A program made the translations under genes and the position numbers. A stretch of 64,000 nucleotides of DNA, taken from Microvirga terrae. Lineage in GTDB: Bacteria > Pseudomonadota > Alphaproteobacteria > Rhizobiales > Beijerinckiaceae. The notes under the pieces are model-generated. The model worked only from the letters and a program-made list of their open reading frames with translations. It was not told the origin of the DNA and searched no databases. Numbering within the stretch: the stretch's first letter is position 1; every line of letters begins with the position of its first letter. Positions 28,173 through 37,260 of the stretch are shown one piece after another. The stretch is from NCBI RefSeq assembly GCF_013307435.2, contig NZ_CP102845.1:1-64000 (forward strand), written 5' to 3'.

Positions 28173-30020
28173 GTGCGCCCGCGGAAAACGGACCGGTTCA
28201 TGCTCGGTGGAGGCGACGGCACTGTGAGCGCCTCGTCGCAGGCGCAGTCGCTGCCCGCGGCAGAGGACGTGCGCGCGCAGCTCGATGTCCTCCTCGCCAG
28301 CCCCGACCTCGACGCGCCTGCCCGGGCGCGCCGGTTCCTGCGCTATGTCGTCGAGGAGACGCTCGCCGGGCGCGCCGAGCGCATCAAGGCCTATGCCATC
28401 GGCACCGAGGTGTTCGAGCGGAACGCGGACTTCGACGCCCAGGGCGATCCCGTCGTGCGCATCGAGGCCGGACGGCTGCGCCGGGCGCTGGAGCGCTATT
28501 ATCTCTCGGGCGGCACGTCGGATTCGGTGGTCATCACCATCCCTAAGGGGGGCTACGTCCCGCACTTCGCCTGGCGCACGGCGCCGGTTGCGGACGCCGA
28601 TCCTGTCCCTGTCACCGTGTCGCCTGGATCTCCGGCCGATTCGCCGCCACGGCGCCGGATTCCTTGGCCCATCGCGGTCGCCTGCCTTGCCTTTCTCGGC
28701 GGGCTTCTCCTGTGGGCGCCTTGGCGTGACGGCGTGTCCCGCACGCCACAAGCACCGGCTCCTTTGCCGCCCGGCGGGCCTACCCTCGTCGTGCTGCCGC
28801 TCGAGGCCTTAGGGGAGCCGTCGGCGAAGTCCTACGCGGATGGCCTGACCGAGGAGGTCCTGAGCCAGTTCGCCCGCTTCAAGGAAATCACGGTCCTCGG
28901 GCGGGAAACGTCGCGCAGCATCATGCCGGGAACGGATATGGCCCGCATCCGACGTGATCTCGGCGTCCGCTACGTGCTCGAGGGCAGCGTCCGGGCCGCG
29001 GCGCACCGCCTGCGCATCACGGGCCGGCTCATCGATGCACAGACCAGAGCAGTCCTGTGGTCACAGACCTACGACGAGGACTTGCAGGTCCGTGATCTTT
29101 TCACGATCCAGGACGAAGTCGCCCGCAGAGTCGCAACCGCCGTGGCACAGCCCTACGGCATCATCCAACGGGCCGACGGGACCCGAACGGGCTCCCGCCC
29201 TCCCGACGACCTCGAAGCCTATGCGTGCACGCTCAGGTTCTACGATTACCGGGCCGCGCTGACCGAGGACAGCCATGGGGCGATCCGAACCTGCCTGGAG
29301 CGCGCGGTCGCAGTCCATCCCGATTATGCGACCGCCTGGGCGATGCTGTCCATTCTTTACCTCGACGAGGACCGGTTCGGATTCAATCCAAGGGCAAAGG
29401 CAAGCCCCCCGATCCAACGCTCACTCGAAGCCGCTCGCCGCGCGATCCGCCTCGATCCGGAGAACGTGCGGGCGCTCCAGGCTCTGATGATGGCGCTGTT
29501 CTTCGCCGAGCAACCGACCGAGGCGCTGGAGGTGGGCGAGCGGGCGGTGACGCTGAACCCGAACGATACCGAGCTTCTCGGCGAATACGGAACCTGTCTC
29601 AGCCAGGCCGGCGCATGGCGACGCGGCGCCGAGCTGATTGAGCAGGCGCTTGCCCGCAACCCCGGCCATTCCGGCTACTACAGCGGGGTCCTGGCGGTCT
29701 ATGCCTACATGCAGCGCGACTACGAGCGTGCGGAGACCCTGATCCGGCAGGCGGCTCTGGAGAAGTTCCCGCTCTACCATTTCGTCGCCGCCGTCATCTA
29801 CGCCCAGCTCGGCAAGGCATCGGAAGCTGCCGAGGCGCGCGATACATTCCTGCGCATGCGCCCGATGATTTTCGAGCACTGGGACGCCGAGATGGCCAAG
29901 CGCAACTACCGGCCGGAAGACGCGGCCCATTACGCCGAAGGCGCCCGCAAGGCGGGCTTCCCGGTGCCGGCGCGCACGGCTGCGGAATCAACCCTCGAGG
30001 CACGGGCATCCCGGCACTGA
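28173..30020 (+). CDS. Membrane-anchored regulator-like protein with FlgO/TolB-N-like and TPR domains
   Basis: About 615 aa. The N-terminal domain (FLRYVVEETLAGRAERIKAY ... DPVVRIEAGRLRRALERYYL ... IPKGGYVPHF) is the one found ahead of TPR proteins often labelled adenylate cyclase in Bradyrhizobium and acidobacteria; I infer a winged-helix-like regulatory role. One membrane helix (WPIAVACLAFLGGLLLWAPW) follows, then an FlgO/TolB-N-like domain (LVVLPLEALGEPSAKSYADG to the VLEGSVR block) and TPR repeats. No cyclase catalytic domain is present. GTG 28173 has AAGAGG 6 nt upstream; ATG 28200 is the alternative. It may control the neighbouring CTACA-marked genes. Confidence 0.8.
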   Translation: MRPRKTDRFMLGGGDGTVSASSQAQSLPAAEDVRAQLDVLLASPDLDAPARARRFLRYVVEETLAGRAERIKAYAIGTEVFERNADFDAQGDPVVRIEAGRLRRALERYYLSGGTSDSVVITIPKGGYVPHFAWRTAPVADADPVPVTVSPGSPADSPPRRRIPWPIAVACLAFLGGLLLWAPWRDGVSRTPQAPAPLPPGGPTLVVLPLEALGEPSAKSYADGLTEEVLSQFARFKEITVLGRETSRSIMPGTDMARIRRDLGVRYVLEGSVRAAAHRLRITGRLIDAQTRAVLWSQTYDEDLQVRDLFTIQDEVARRVATAVAQPYGIIQRADGTRTGSRPPDDLEAYACTLRFYDYRAALTEDSHGAIRTCLERAVAVHPDYATAWAMLSILYLDEDRFGFNPRAKASPPIQRSLEAARRAIRLDPENVRALQALMMALFFAEQPTEALEVGERAVTLNPNDTELLGEYGTCLSQAGAWRRGAELIEQALARNPGHSGYYSGVLAVYAYMQRDYERAETLIRQAALEKFPLYHFVAAVIYAQLGKASEAAEARDTFLRMRPMIFEHWDAEMAKRNYRPEDAAHYAEGARKAGFPVPARTAAESTLEARASRH

Positions 30021-30034
30021 CCGCCACGACCACC

Positions 30035-30058
30035 ACGTAACCTACAGGATGATACAGG
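30035..30058 (+). promoter_or_regulatory. CTACA-type shared promoter element, copy 2
   Basis: ACGTAACCTACAGGATGATA then CAGG, preceded by CACGACCACCAC as in copy 1. It begins 15 bp after the stop of the TPR protein and ends 161 bp before the DUF1254 start, so the DUF1254 gene probably has its own promoter. Confidence 0.62.
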
Positions 30059-30218
30059 CGCGGATCCTCCGCCGTTGCTAGCGTTTGGGCAGTGGCATGG
30101 CGATTCCGAGGAGTTCACCCACGGGTACCGCCGGGGCGAGGAGCTGCGGAGCAGGACCGTCCGCCATGCCGGTAAGTGTCGCACAGTTCCCAGAACTCAC
30201 ACGCAACGGAGACTTGTC

Positions 30219-31664
30219 ATGACGATGAAGCTGACCCGCCGCCAGGCGGCCATCGGTGCCTTGAGCCTGCTCGCCGGGACCGCGGCGACCACCGCCAGTG
30301 AGGCTCATCTGGGCGAATTACTGGGTATCGACGAAGGCCTCGAGGATTTCTGGCTGGCAACCGACGCCTACATCTACGGCTATCCGCTGGTCACCATGGA
30401 GATGACTCGGCGCGTCATCACCAACGTGGCCGCCCCCGAAGGCACCCGGGCGCCGATGGGCCAGATCATCAAGCTCCGGCACTACCCGGATGCTACGTTC
30501 CGCGATGTGACCGCACCCAACGCCGACACGCTTTATACGACCGCATTCTTCGACGTCGGCAAGGAGCCCTGGGTGTTGAGCCTGCCGGACATGAAGGACC
30601 GCTATTTCCTCATGCCGATGCTGGACGGCTGGACGACTGTGTTCCAGGTTCCCGGCAAGCGTACCACGGGCACCGGCGCCCAGACCTATGCCATCACCGG
30701 ACCCGGCTGGAGCGGCACGCTGCCGGCAGGCGTCAAGGAGTACAAGTCGCCGACCAACATCGTCTGGCTGCTCGGTCGCATCTACTGCACCGGCACGCCG
30801 GAGGATTACGCCGAGGTGCACGCGCTCCAGGACCAGGTCAAGCTGGTGCCGCTCAGCGCCTACGGCAAACCGTACACGCCGCCCGCCGGCAAGGTCGATG
30901 CCTCGATCGACATGAAGTCCGCCGTGCGCGACCAGGTGAACCGTATGGATGCGGTGGCGTACTTCACCCTGCTGGCGGAGCTGATGAAGACCAACCCGCC
31001 GTCGGCGGCTGATGCCCCCGCCCTCGCGAAGTTCGCCAAGATCGGGCTCGTGCCCGGCCAGAACTTCGACGCGAGCAAGCTGCGGGCCGACTTCGCCAAG
31101 CGCATCCCGGAGATCGCCAACGACCGGATCATGATCCAGTTCAAGATCAACAAGGATATCCATGACATCGACGGCTGGGGCTTCACGACGAAGACCGGGA
31201 TCTACGGCACCGACTACCTGATGCGAGCCCTCGTTACGGCGATCGGCCTCGGGGCCAACCGCCCGCAGGACGCCGTCTATCCGACCTCGCAAAAGGACGG
31301 CGACGGACAAGCCTACGACGGGGCGAACAAGTACGTCATGCGCTTTGCCAAGGGTCAGTTGCCGCCGGTCGAGGGCTTCTGGTCGCTGACGATGTACGAC
31401 GGTGCCTACTTCTTCGTGCCCAACCCGATCAACCGCTACTCGATCAGCGCACGCCAGAACCTGAAGGCCAATCCGGACGGCTCGGTCGACCTCTACATCC
31501 AGAAAGACTCGCCCGGAGCGGACAAGGAGTCGAACTGGCTTCCCGCCCCGGCCGGCAAATTCATCCTGATGCTGCGCATGTACTGGCCGAACGAGACCAA
31601 CCCGTCGATCATCGACGGCACCTGGACGATTCCGCCAGTCAGGAAGGTGAGCGATCGAGCGTAG
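30219..31664 (+). CDS. DUF1254/DUF1214 domain-containing protein with Tat-type signal
   Basis: A 481-aa exported protein. The N-terminus LTRRQAAIGALSLLAGTAAT is a twin-arginine signal. An N-terminal DUF1254 region (AYIYGYPLVTMEMTRRVITN, APNADTLYTTAFFDV) is followed by a C-terminal DUF1214 region (GFWSLTMYDGAYFFVPNPIN, LRMYWPNE). Members are periplasmic proteins of unknown biochemical role. GGAG lies 7 nt before the ATG. The start of a run of same-strand genes for exported proteins. Confidence 0.92.
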   Translation: MTMKLTRRQAAIGALSLLAGTAATTASEAHLGELLGIDEGLEDFWLATDAYIYGYPLVTMEMTRRVITNVAAPEGTRAPMGQIIKLRHYPDATFRDVTAPNADTLYTTAFFDVGKEPWVLSLPDMKDRYFLMPMLDGWTTVFQVPGKRTTGTGAQTYAITGPGWSGTLPAGVKEYKSPTNIVWLLGRIYCTGTPEDYAEVHALQDQVKLVPLSAYGKPYTPPAGKVDASIDMKSAVRDQVNRMDAVAYFTLLAELMKTNPPSAADAPALAKFAKIGLVPGQNFDASKLRADFAKRIPEIANDRIMIQFKINKDIHDIDGWGFTTKTGIYGTDYLMRALVTAIGLGANRPQDAVYPTSQKDGDGQAYDGANKYVMRFAKGQLPPVEGFWSLTMYDGAYFFVPNPINRYSISARQNLKANPDGSVDLYIQKDSPGADKESNWLPAPAGKFILMLRMYWPNETNPSIIDGTWTIPPVRKVSDRA

Positions 31665-31706
31665 CCGGGGAGCGGGACACACGCTTCAAACCAATAGGAG
31701 GGATCG

Positions 31707-31994
31707 ATGATGAGATGCCTAGTCGCAATCTCTGCTCTCGCCCTGACGGCCATGGCCGCCGCAGCTCAGGTCGGGCCGCCGACGTCGCAGCGGACCTGCG
31801 GCGCCAACCGCCAGCTCGTCATGCGCGAAGGCGCGGTCGTGCTCGACACCAGCCCCACGACGTATGCCCGCTTCGTCCGGAGCGGCGCGGAGTGCCTGGT
31901 CGACCAGTTCCCCGAGCCGGCCTGGGTTCCGAGCTCCAACAACCCGCAATGCTTCATCGGCTACCGGTGCAAGGACGGGTCGGACGATTTCTGA
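31707..31994 (+). CDS. Small exported Cys-containing protein
   Basis: A 95-aa protein with signal peptide MMRCLVAISALALTAMAAAA and a mature part with four Cys (RTCGANRQL, AECLVD, PQCFIGYRCKDG), likely two disulfides in the periplasm. GGAGGG lies just upstream of the ATG pair at 31707. It follows the DUF1254 gene by 42 bp, so co-transcription is likely. No family recognised. Confidence 0.78.
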   Translation: MMRCLVAISALALTAMAAAAQVGPPTSQRTCGANRQLVMREGAVVLDTSPTTYARFVRSGAECLVDQFPEPAWVPSSNNPQCFIGYRCKDGSDDF

Positions 31995-32014
31995 CGACAC
32001 CGGCTCGATTCGCC

Positions 32015-32070
32015 TGGCCTTCAGCCAGCGAGCACCGCTCTAACCCGGTGCCCGCCGACTGAAGGCCAGC
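32015..32070. repeat. Two-tier hairpin after the DUF1254 operon
   Basis: An outer perfect 11-bp inverted repeat (CTGGCCTTCAG 32015-32025 with CTGAAGGCCAG 32060-32070) encloses a 6-bp one (GCACCG 32033-32038, CGGTGC 32047-32052), separated by symmetrical 7-nt internal loops. No T run follows. It may stabilise the upstream mRNA 3' end or end transcription with help. Confidence 0.6.
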
Positions 32071-32142
32071 AAGACCCATCACAGGTTTTCATCGACGCCG
32101 ACCGTTCGGTGCGTCGGACGCGCACAAAAGGGAGTTCTCGCC

Positions 32143-32814
32143 ATGTTCAGCAAGCACGTCGCCTATTTCATCCTGGTCACCGGCGGCCTCGGCACGATGA
32201 CGATGAGCGCTCCCGCGCAGGACGCGGGCGCCAAGCCGCCGCTGCCGACGAAAGCCATCGGTCGGGTCACGCCCACGGGCCCGGTGCCGTCGCTCGCCGT
32301 GCTCAACGCCGCCGGCGCCAAGCTCGAGGGCAACCGGCTGACCCTGACGGGCGTGTCGCCGAGTTCGATCGTGTTCGCCGATCGCCCGGTGCGGGCGGCC
32401 GGTCACGTCATGACCCAGCAGTTCATCATGCAGTGGGACGAGGGCAAGGACAGCTTCGCCAAGGATCCGCCCAACGCCACCGTGTCGGTCCTGGGCGGCG
32501 ACGGCTCGCAGGTGAGCGATGCCGTGGTGACCCTGAAGGCGCCCAAGCTTGAGGGCGGCACTCTGACCTTCGACGTGGCGGTGCTCGAAGGCACTCTCGC
32601 CGGAGCAAGCGGACCCGCGGCCCTGTTCATCGATTGGTTCGCCGGAGAGTATGGACGAGCCCGCAGCGCCTACTGGCATGCCCCGGTCTATCACGGCGCC
32701 TGGTACGGGCGATCAGGGGTCTCCACTGCAAGCGCGGCTTATGCGGCCGAGAATTCGGCCGTGATCCCGAATGTGTGCGGCTACTACCCGTACTCGCCCT
32801 GCGGCAACGAGTGA
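32143..32814 (+). CDS. Exported protein, paralogue of 26914-27564
   Basis: A 223-aa protein with a signal peptide ending near SAPAQ. Its domain matches the 26914 product at EGNRLTLTGVSPSSIVFADR, RAAGHVMT, FAKDPPNATVSVLGGDGSQV and FDVAVLEGTL. The C-terminal tail differs: AYWHAPVYHGAWYGRSGVS and a final CGYYPYSPCGNE. GGGAG precedes the ATG. Function unknown; pairing of two copies around the TPR/DUF1254 genes suggests local duplication. Confidence 0.8.
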   Translation: MFSKHVAYFILVTGGLGTMTMSAPAQDAGAKPPLPTKAIGRVTPTGPVPSLAVLNAAGAKLEGNRLTLTGVSPSSIVFADRPVRAAGHVMTQQFIMQWDEGKDSFAKDPPNATVSVLGGDGSQVSDAVVTLKAPKLEGGTLTFDVAVLEGTLAGASGPAALFIDWFAGEYGRARSAYWHAPVYHGAWYGRSGVSTASAAYAAENSAVIPNVCGYYPYSPCGNE

Positions 32815-33199
32815 GGGTTCTTGCGCCGGCGCAGGGCCGGGCATGAAACATGCCCGGCCAGAGCCCCGATCGGATCGGGAGAGCGCGATTGGTCAGGCGT
32901 TCGGACGAGAAACTCCCTTGACCGCGCTGGCCCGATCCCTGGACACCGCTGGTCGGATCCAAGATCCCGCCTTGGAAACAGGGGTTTCGGGCACGGACTA
33001 CACGACCCGTCCATTGCAGGCAGCACGCCCAACCTCAAGTTCTGCGGATGTTGCCGCCGACATGATATCCGGAATGCAACACTCGAGAACAAACGTCTTG
33101 GTTCTACTCAGTGCCGTTGTTGGCCGCCTTGACCGCAGGCGTCGCTTCGGCTGCTATGAGGCGGCTGGGAGAGGCAACAGATCAGGACTTCAGGGGGGA
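32815..33199. other. Intergenic region with a perfect GC hairpin
   Basis: 385 bp. It opens with an 11-bp perfect stem (GGCCGGGCATG 32835-32845, AAA loop, CATGCCCGGCC 32849-32859), which may end transcription from 32143-32814 although no T run follows. I see no gene in the rest. Confidence 0.55.
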
Positions 33200-34099
33200 A
33201 TGATGCGCTACCTTCCGCACTGGCTGTCGTGTGGCGTCCTGGCTTCGGCCGGACTTCTCGGTGGCGGCCTAGATCCCGCGCTCGCGGCCGACTTGGGCCC
33301 TCCTCCGGCTCCCGTGATCGAGGCGCCCGCCATGCCCTCGTGGAGCTACCGTGTCACGCCCTATGGCTGGCTCACGGCGCTCAACGGCACCCAGACGGTG
33401 CGCGGGCGCTCCGTGAAGGTGAATGCAAGCTTCGCCGACATCGTCGAGGAGAGCGACACGCTCGTGGCCCTGATGGGCGATGTCGAGGCCCGCAACGGCC
33501 CATTCGCCCTGATGGCCAACGTGGTCTGGAGCAAGATCGGGGTCGAGCGCAGCAATGTCAGGAGCCGTGCTCTGGCTCCGGGCGTGACGGGCAGCCTCGG
33601 CACATCCCTCGGCCTCGACATCGAAATGGCCATCGCGGAGGTCGGGGCAGCCTACGAGGTCGCCCGCTTCGGCGCGCTCGCCGTCGACGTGCTTGGCGGC
33701 GCCCGCTACTGGTACCAGGAGGCAGACCTGTCGCTCGATGTCACGGCTGCGGTGCAGGTCGGCGACCTTGAGGTGGCCGGAGCCCGGGCCTTCGCCCGCT
33801 CCGGTTCCGTCGACTGGCTCGACCCGCTGATCGGCGCGCGGGTGCGCTACACGGTGGCGCCCGGGCACGAACTGTGGCTGCGCGGCGACATCGGCGGCTT
33901 CGGGGTCGGCAGCGACTTCTCCTGGCAGGCGATCGGCGCCTACGGGTTCGAGCTCGGCACCTACCAGGGCATCACGTTCTCGGGTGTGGTCGGCTACCGG
34001 GCGCTGTACGTGGATTATGTCCAGGGCGAGGGCCGGCAGCGCTACGAGTTCGACATGCTCCAGCACGGACCCGTCATCGGCATCAGCGCCAAGTTCTGA
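33200..34099 (+). CDS. Outer-membrane beta-barrel protein
   Basis: A 299-aa protein with a signal peptide ending LAA-D and a Pro-rich mature start (LGPPPAPVIEAPAMPSWSY) as in Hyphomicrobiales Omp25/31-like proteins. The body alternates polar and hydrophobic residues in strands such as WSYRVTPYGWLTAL and ALMANVVWSKIGVERS, ends GISAKF with a terminal Phe, and fits an 8-12 strand barrel. AGGGGGGA precedes the ATG pair. The next gene encodes another exported protein. Confidence 0.85.
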   Translation: MMRYLPHWLSCGVLASAGLLGGGLDPALAADLGPPPAPVIEAPAMPSWSYRVTPYGWLTALNGTQTVRGRSVKVNASFADIVEESDTLVALMGDVEARNGPFALMANVVWSKIGVERSNVRSRALAPGVTGSLGTSLGLDIEMAIAEVGAAYEVARFGALAVDVLGGARYWYQEADLSLDVTAAVQVGDLEVAGARAFARSGSVDWLDPLIGARVRYTVAPGHELWLRGDIGGFGVGSDFSWQAIGAYGFELGTYQGITFSGVVGYRALYVDYVQGEGRQRYEFDMLQHGPVIGISAKF

Positions 34100-34177
34100 A
34101 CACGGGCCGCGTAGGAGCATGGGCCAGTCCCGACCGAATGCGGCAATCCTGCCGCGGCCGATACAGGGAGCACCCTC

Positions 34178-35023
34178 ATGGGAATTGCACGAGCTGCGAT
34201 TCGAGCCGGATGGATAGGGATTGTCGCGACAGCAGCGGCGATGGTGTGGAACACCGCTCCTCTGGCGCAATCCGCGGATGCGCGATCGGAGGATGGCGGG
34301 AGCAGCGATCTCGCCAAGCAGGCGCAGAACCCGGTCGCCGACCTGATCAGCGTGCCATTTCAGAACAATCTCAACTTCCGTGTCGGCCCGCACAAGCAGC
34401 AGCAGGACATCCTCAACATCCAGCCGGTGATCCCGATCAAGCTGAACGAGGACTGGAACCTGATCACCCGCTGGATCCTGCCGGTCGTCTCCCAGCCGCC
34501 TCTCACCGTCACCGGCGACCGGGAGTTCGGCCTCGGCGATCTGAACCCCACCTTCTTCCTCTCGCCCTCGAAGCCGACCCACGGGATCATCTGGGGCATC
34601 GGCCCGACCTTCCTCGTACCAACCGCAACCAACGAGGCCCTCGGCGCGCAGAAATGGGGCGCCGGGCCAGCGGCCGTCGCCCTGACGACTCACGGTCCCT
34701 GGGTAGTCGGAGTGCTCGTCAACCAGCTCTGGTCCTTCGAGGGCGGACCGCAGGCAGTCAACCAGACGACGATTCAGCCCTTCGTCAACTACAACTTCTC
34801 CGGAGGCTGGTACCTGACCACCTCCCCGATCGCGACGGCCAACTGGGAGGCAAAGCCGCAGGATCGCTGGACGGTGCCGGTCGGCGGCGGGTTCGGCCGG
34901 GTGTTCAAGATCGGCAAGCAGCCGGTGAACATGCAACTCGCGGCTTACTACAATGTGGTCCGTCCGACCGAGGGTCCGGACTGGCAGCTCCGGGCCCAGG
35001 TCCAGTTGCTGTTCCCGAAATGA
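34178..35023 (+). CDS. Neuromedin-U-like exported protein
   Basis: A 281-aa protein with an N-terminal signal segment (GIVATAAAMVWNTAPLAQS). Conserved blocks include NPVADLISVPFQNNLNFRVG, LNIQPVIPIKLNEDWNLITR, GDLNPTFFLSPSKP and the end LRAQVQLLFPK, as in bacterial proteins labelled neuromedin U or transporter. The strand-rich pattern and terminal FPK suggest an outer-membrane barrel. It lies 78 bp after the barrel gene and 4 bp before the LssY_C gene, so an operon is likely. Confidence 0.85.
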   Translation: MGIARAAIRAGWIGIVATAAAMVWNTAPLAQSADARSEDGGSSDLAKQAQNPVADLISVPFQNNLNFRVGPHKQQQDILNIQPVIPIKLNEDWNLITRWILPVVSQPPLTVTGDREFGLGDLNPTFFLSPSKPTHGIIWGIGPTFLVPTATNEALGAQKWGAGPAAVALTTHGPWVVGVLVNQLWSFEGGPQAVNQTTIQPFVNYNFSGGWYLTTSPIATANWEAKPQDRWTVPVGGGFGRVFKIGKQPVNMQLAAYYNVVRPTEGPDWQLRAQVQLLFPK

Positions 35024-35027
35024 GGCC

Positions 35028-35840
35028 ATGCCGTCGCCCCGTCACCCAAAGGTGAGAAGCGGCCTGCTGTTGGGCCTGATCCTTCTCGGGCTCTACGGTG
35101 TTCTCGCCTACGTGGCCCTGCCATCGGCATGGTCCCACTACGAGCACCAGCGCGGCCTCGAGGGTCAGCCCATGCTGACCCACACGGGACAGGGCATCCC
35201 TGGCGATCCACTGAATGTCGGCCTCGTCGGCTCCCAGGAGGATATCGTGCGAGCCATGCACGCTGCCGGCTGGCATCCGGCCGACCCGATCACTTTCCGG
35301 ACCAGTCTGAAGATCATCGGCAGCGTGGTCCTCGACCGGCCGGATCCGGATGCTCCGGTCAGCCCCCTCTTCTACGAGGGACGACGGGAGGATCTCGCTT
35401 TCGAGAAGCCTGTGGGCTCGAGCGCCGACCGTCGGCACCACGTTCGGCTCTGGAACGTTCTGGCGCGCGGGCAGGAAGGCCGCCCCGTCTGGCTCGGTTC
35501 GGCGACCTTCGACCGCGGCGTGGGCTTGAGCCGATACACGGGTCAGGTCACCCATCACATTGCTCCGGACATCGATGCGGAGCGTGACGGATTGATTTCC
35601 GACCTCGTGCAGGCCGGAATGGTCGAGGTGCGTTATCAGGTGTCGGGAATCGGGCCGACGCTGAGCGGACGTAACGGTGAGGGCGACCCCTACTCCACCG
35701 ATGGAGAGATCTGGATGGCTGTGCTCGTGACGGCTGGGGAAAAGCGGACGCAGCCTCCGACCGAACTTGCCACTCCAGCCCTCGTCACGGCCAAGGATGC
35801 AATCTGGAAGGCTGTGGTGGGCTCATCGCCGCAGCAGTGA
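35028..35840 (+). CDS. LssY C-terminal domain protein, membrane-anchored
   Basis: A 270-aa protein with one N-terminal membrane helix (GLLLGLILLGLYGVLAYVAL) and a periplasmic domain of the LssY_C type (HTGQGIPGDPLNVGLVGSQE, MHAAGWHPADPITFRTSLKI, RHHVRLWNVLARG, DRGVGLSRYTGQVTHHIAPD). Biochemical role unknown. ATG 35028 is 4 bp after the previous stop, so it is probably translationally linked to it. Confidence 0.85.
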   Translation: MPSPRHPKVRSGLLLGLILLGLYGVLAYVALPSAWSHYEHQRGLEGQPMLTHTGQGIPGDPLNVGLVGSQEDIVRAMHAAGWHPADPITFRTSLKIIGSVVLDRPDPDAPVSPLFYEGRREDLAFEKPVGSSADRRHHVRLWNVLARGQEGRPVWLGSATFDRGVGLSRYTGQVTHHIAPDIDAERDGLISDLVQAGMVEVRYQVSGIGPTLSGRNGEGDPYSTDGEIWMAVLVTAGEKRTQPPTELATPALVTAKDAIWKAVVGSSPQQ

Positions 35841-36092
35841 AGCGACCTTTTTTGCCTTCTTGAGGTGCTCGGCATCTCCGCCGTCACCATCGCTATCGTC
35901 TGCGTTTAGTCTTGGCGATGTTGCACGCCTCCAGACGGAAGAATGACCAAGATGATAGCGAAGAGTCGTGACATGAGCCGACCTTTCACAAAGGCAGGCT
36001 TTGGCAATTCGGGATAGGCCTAGCTTCTCCGCCCAAGTTCGGGCAGCAAGCATCTGCTAACATGGCTACACGCGACCTAGCAGGATGCTGCC

Positions 36093-37229
36093 ATGAGGAT
36101 GTGGGTCACCATCGCCGTTGCTGCCTTTGCAGTCAGCCTGGCTCCCCCTGCCCACGCCCGCGACCGACTCCTCGAGGAGAGCATCAACTTCACGGGCTCC
36201 ATCCTCTACTACAGCTCTGGGGTTCCTAGTCTCATCATCGGCGCCGTGCGCAACGGCGAGACCGCCGTGGCCGGCTTCGGTCGGACGAGCGATAGCGTCG
36301 ACCAGGCTCCCGACGGCGACACCCTGATGCGGGTGGGTTCGATCACGAAGGTCTTCACCGGCGCGGTCCTAGCCAGCCTGGTGGCCGACGGGACGGTGCG
36401 GCTGACGGACCCGCTCGACAGGCACCTGAATTGGGATGTTGCTGTTCCGACCCGAGACGGTCGTCCGATCCGCCTCATCGACCTCGTCACCCATACCAGC
36501 GGCTTGCCGCGGGAGATCGGGCGCCCGCCGAGCCCGCCCGAGGATCCGATGCGGACCCTCACCAAGGAGGCGTTCATCGCCCACCTGAAGCAGGACCGGC
36601 TGCTGTTCCCCCCGGGAACAGGGGCACAGTACTCGAACATCGCCTTCGATCTCCTGGCGCAGGCCCTGTCCTCCGCCGCCAAGCGCCCTTACGAGGATCT
36701 GCTGCGTGAGCGCGTGCTTCAGCCCGCGGGGCTGACGGCAACAACCTTCTCGCCAACTGAAGCCCAACTCTCGAACCTGATGCAGGGCCACGACATCGAT
36801 GGCAGCCCGATGCCGGTGGTTCCCACAAGCTCCATGGCGGTCGGTTCGGGCGGTCTCTACTCGTCGACGAACGACATCCTGCGCTGGCTGGCATGGCATC
36901 TGGATCGGACGGATGCCACGGGTGCCGAAATCCGCCTCCTTGATCACGCGGCATACGTCCAGCGCGACGGCTTGCGTCCTGTTCTCAGCCTCGACGAATC
37001 CGGCCGCATGGATGCCATCGGGCTGGGCTGGATCATTATGCGGCCGGAGGGCGACCGGCCCTTGATCCTTCAAAAGGCCGGCGGCTTGCAGGGGATGTTT
37101 AGCTACACGGCCTTTTCGCCGGCCCGGGGCATCGGGGTATTCGTCGCGATCAACAGGTTCAACATCTCAGCCGCCATGACGATGTCCAAGGTGGTCAACG
37201 ACCTCATCGGCGACCTCGCACCGCGGTGA
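36093..37229 (+). CDS. Class C beta-lactamase-like serine hydrolase (AmpH-like)
   Basis: A 378-aa exported serine hydrolase of the beta-lactamase/DD-peptidase family. A signal peptide ends PAHA-R. The catalytic SxxK is Ser83-Ile-Thr-Lys86 in RVGSITKVFTG, and the YxN motif is in GAQYSNIAFDLL near residue 182. The third box reads KAGG (LILQKAGGLQGMFSYTAF) instead of KTG, which is seen in esterase-like and AmpH-like members. It likely cuts peptidoglycan peptides or esters. Stands 252 bp after the LssY_C gene. Confidence 0.9.
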   Translation: MRMWVTIAVAAFAVSLAPPAHARDRLLEESINFTGSILYYSSGVPSLIIGAVRNGETAVAGFGRTSDSVDQAPDGDTLMRVGSITKVFTGAVLASLVADGTVRLTDPLDRHLNWDVAVPTRDGRPIRLIDLVTHTSGLPREIGRPPSPPEDPMRTLTKEAFIAHLKQDRLLFPPGTGAQYSNIAFDLLAQALSSAAKRPYEDLLRERVLQPAGLTATTFSPTEAQLSNLMQGHDIDGSPMPVVPTSSMAVGSGGLYSSTNDILRWLAWHLDRTDATGAEIRLLDHAAYVQRDGLRPVLSLDESGRMDAIGLGWIIMRPEGDRPLILQKAGGLQGMFSYTAFSPARGIGVFVAINRFNISAAMTMSKVVNDLIGDLAPR

Positions 37230-37260
37230 GGCACGCTGTGCAATCAGAAGTGAGGGGGGA

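Noticed and set aside
33269..35029. Minus-strand open frame of 586 codons opposite the barrel and neuromedin-U-like genes
   Set aside because: Antisense shadow of two convincing exported-protein genes.
35976..36016. Partial match to the direct-repeat operator (TTTGGCA, then CGGGATA) before the AmpH-like gene
   Set aside because: Only one half-site is recognisable and its orientation relative to the gene is opposite to the six good sites.
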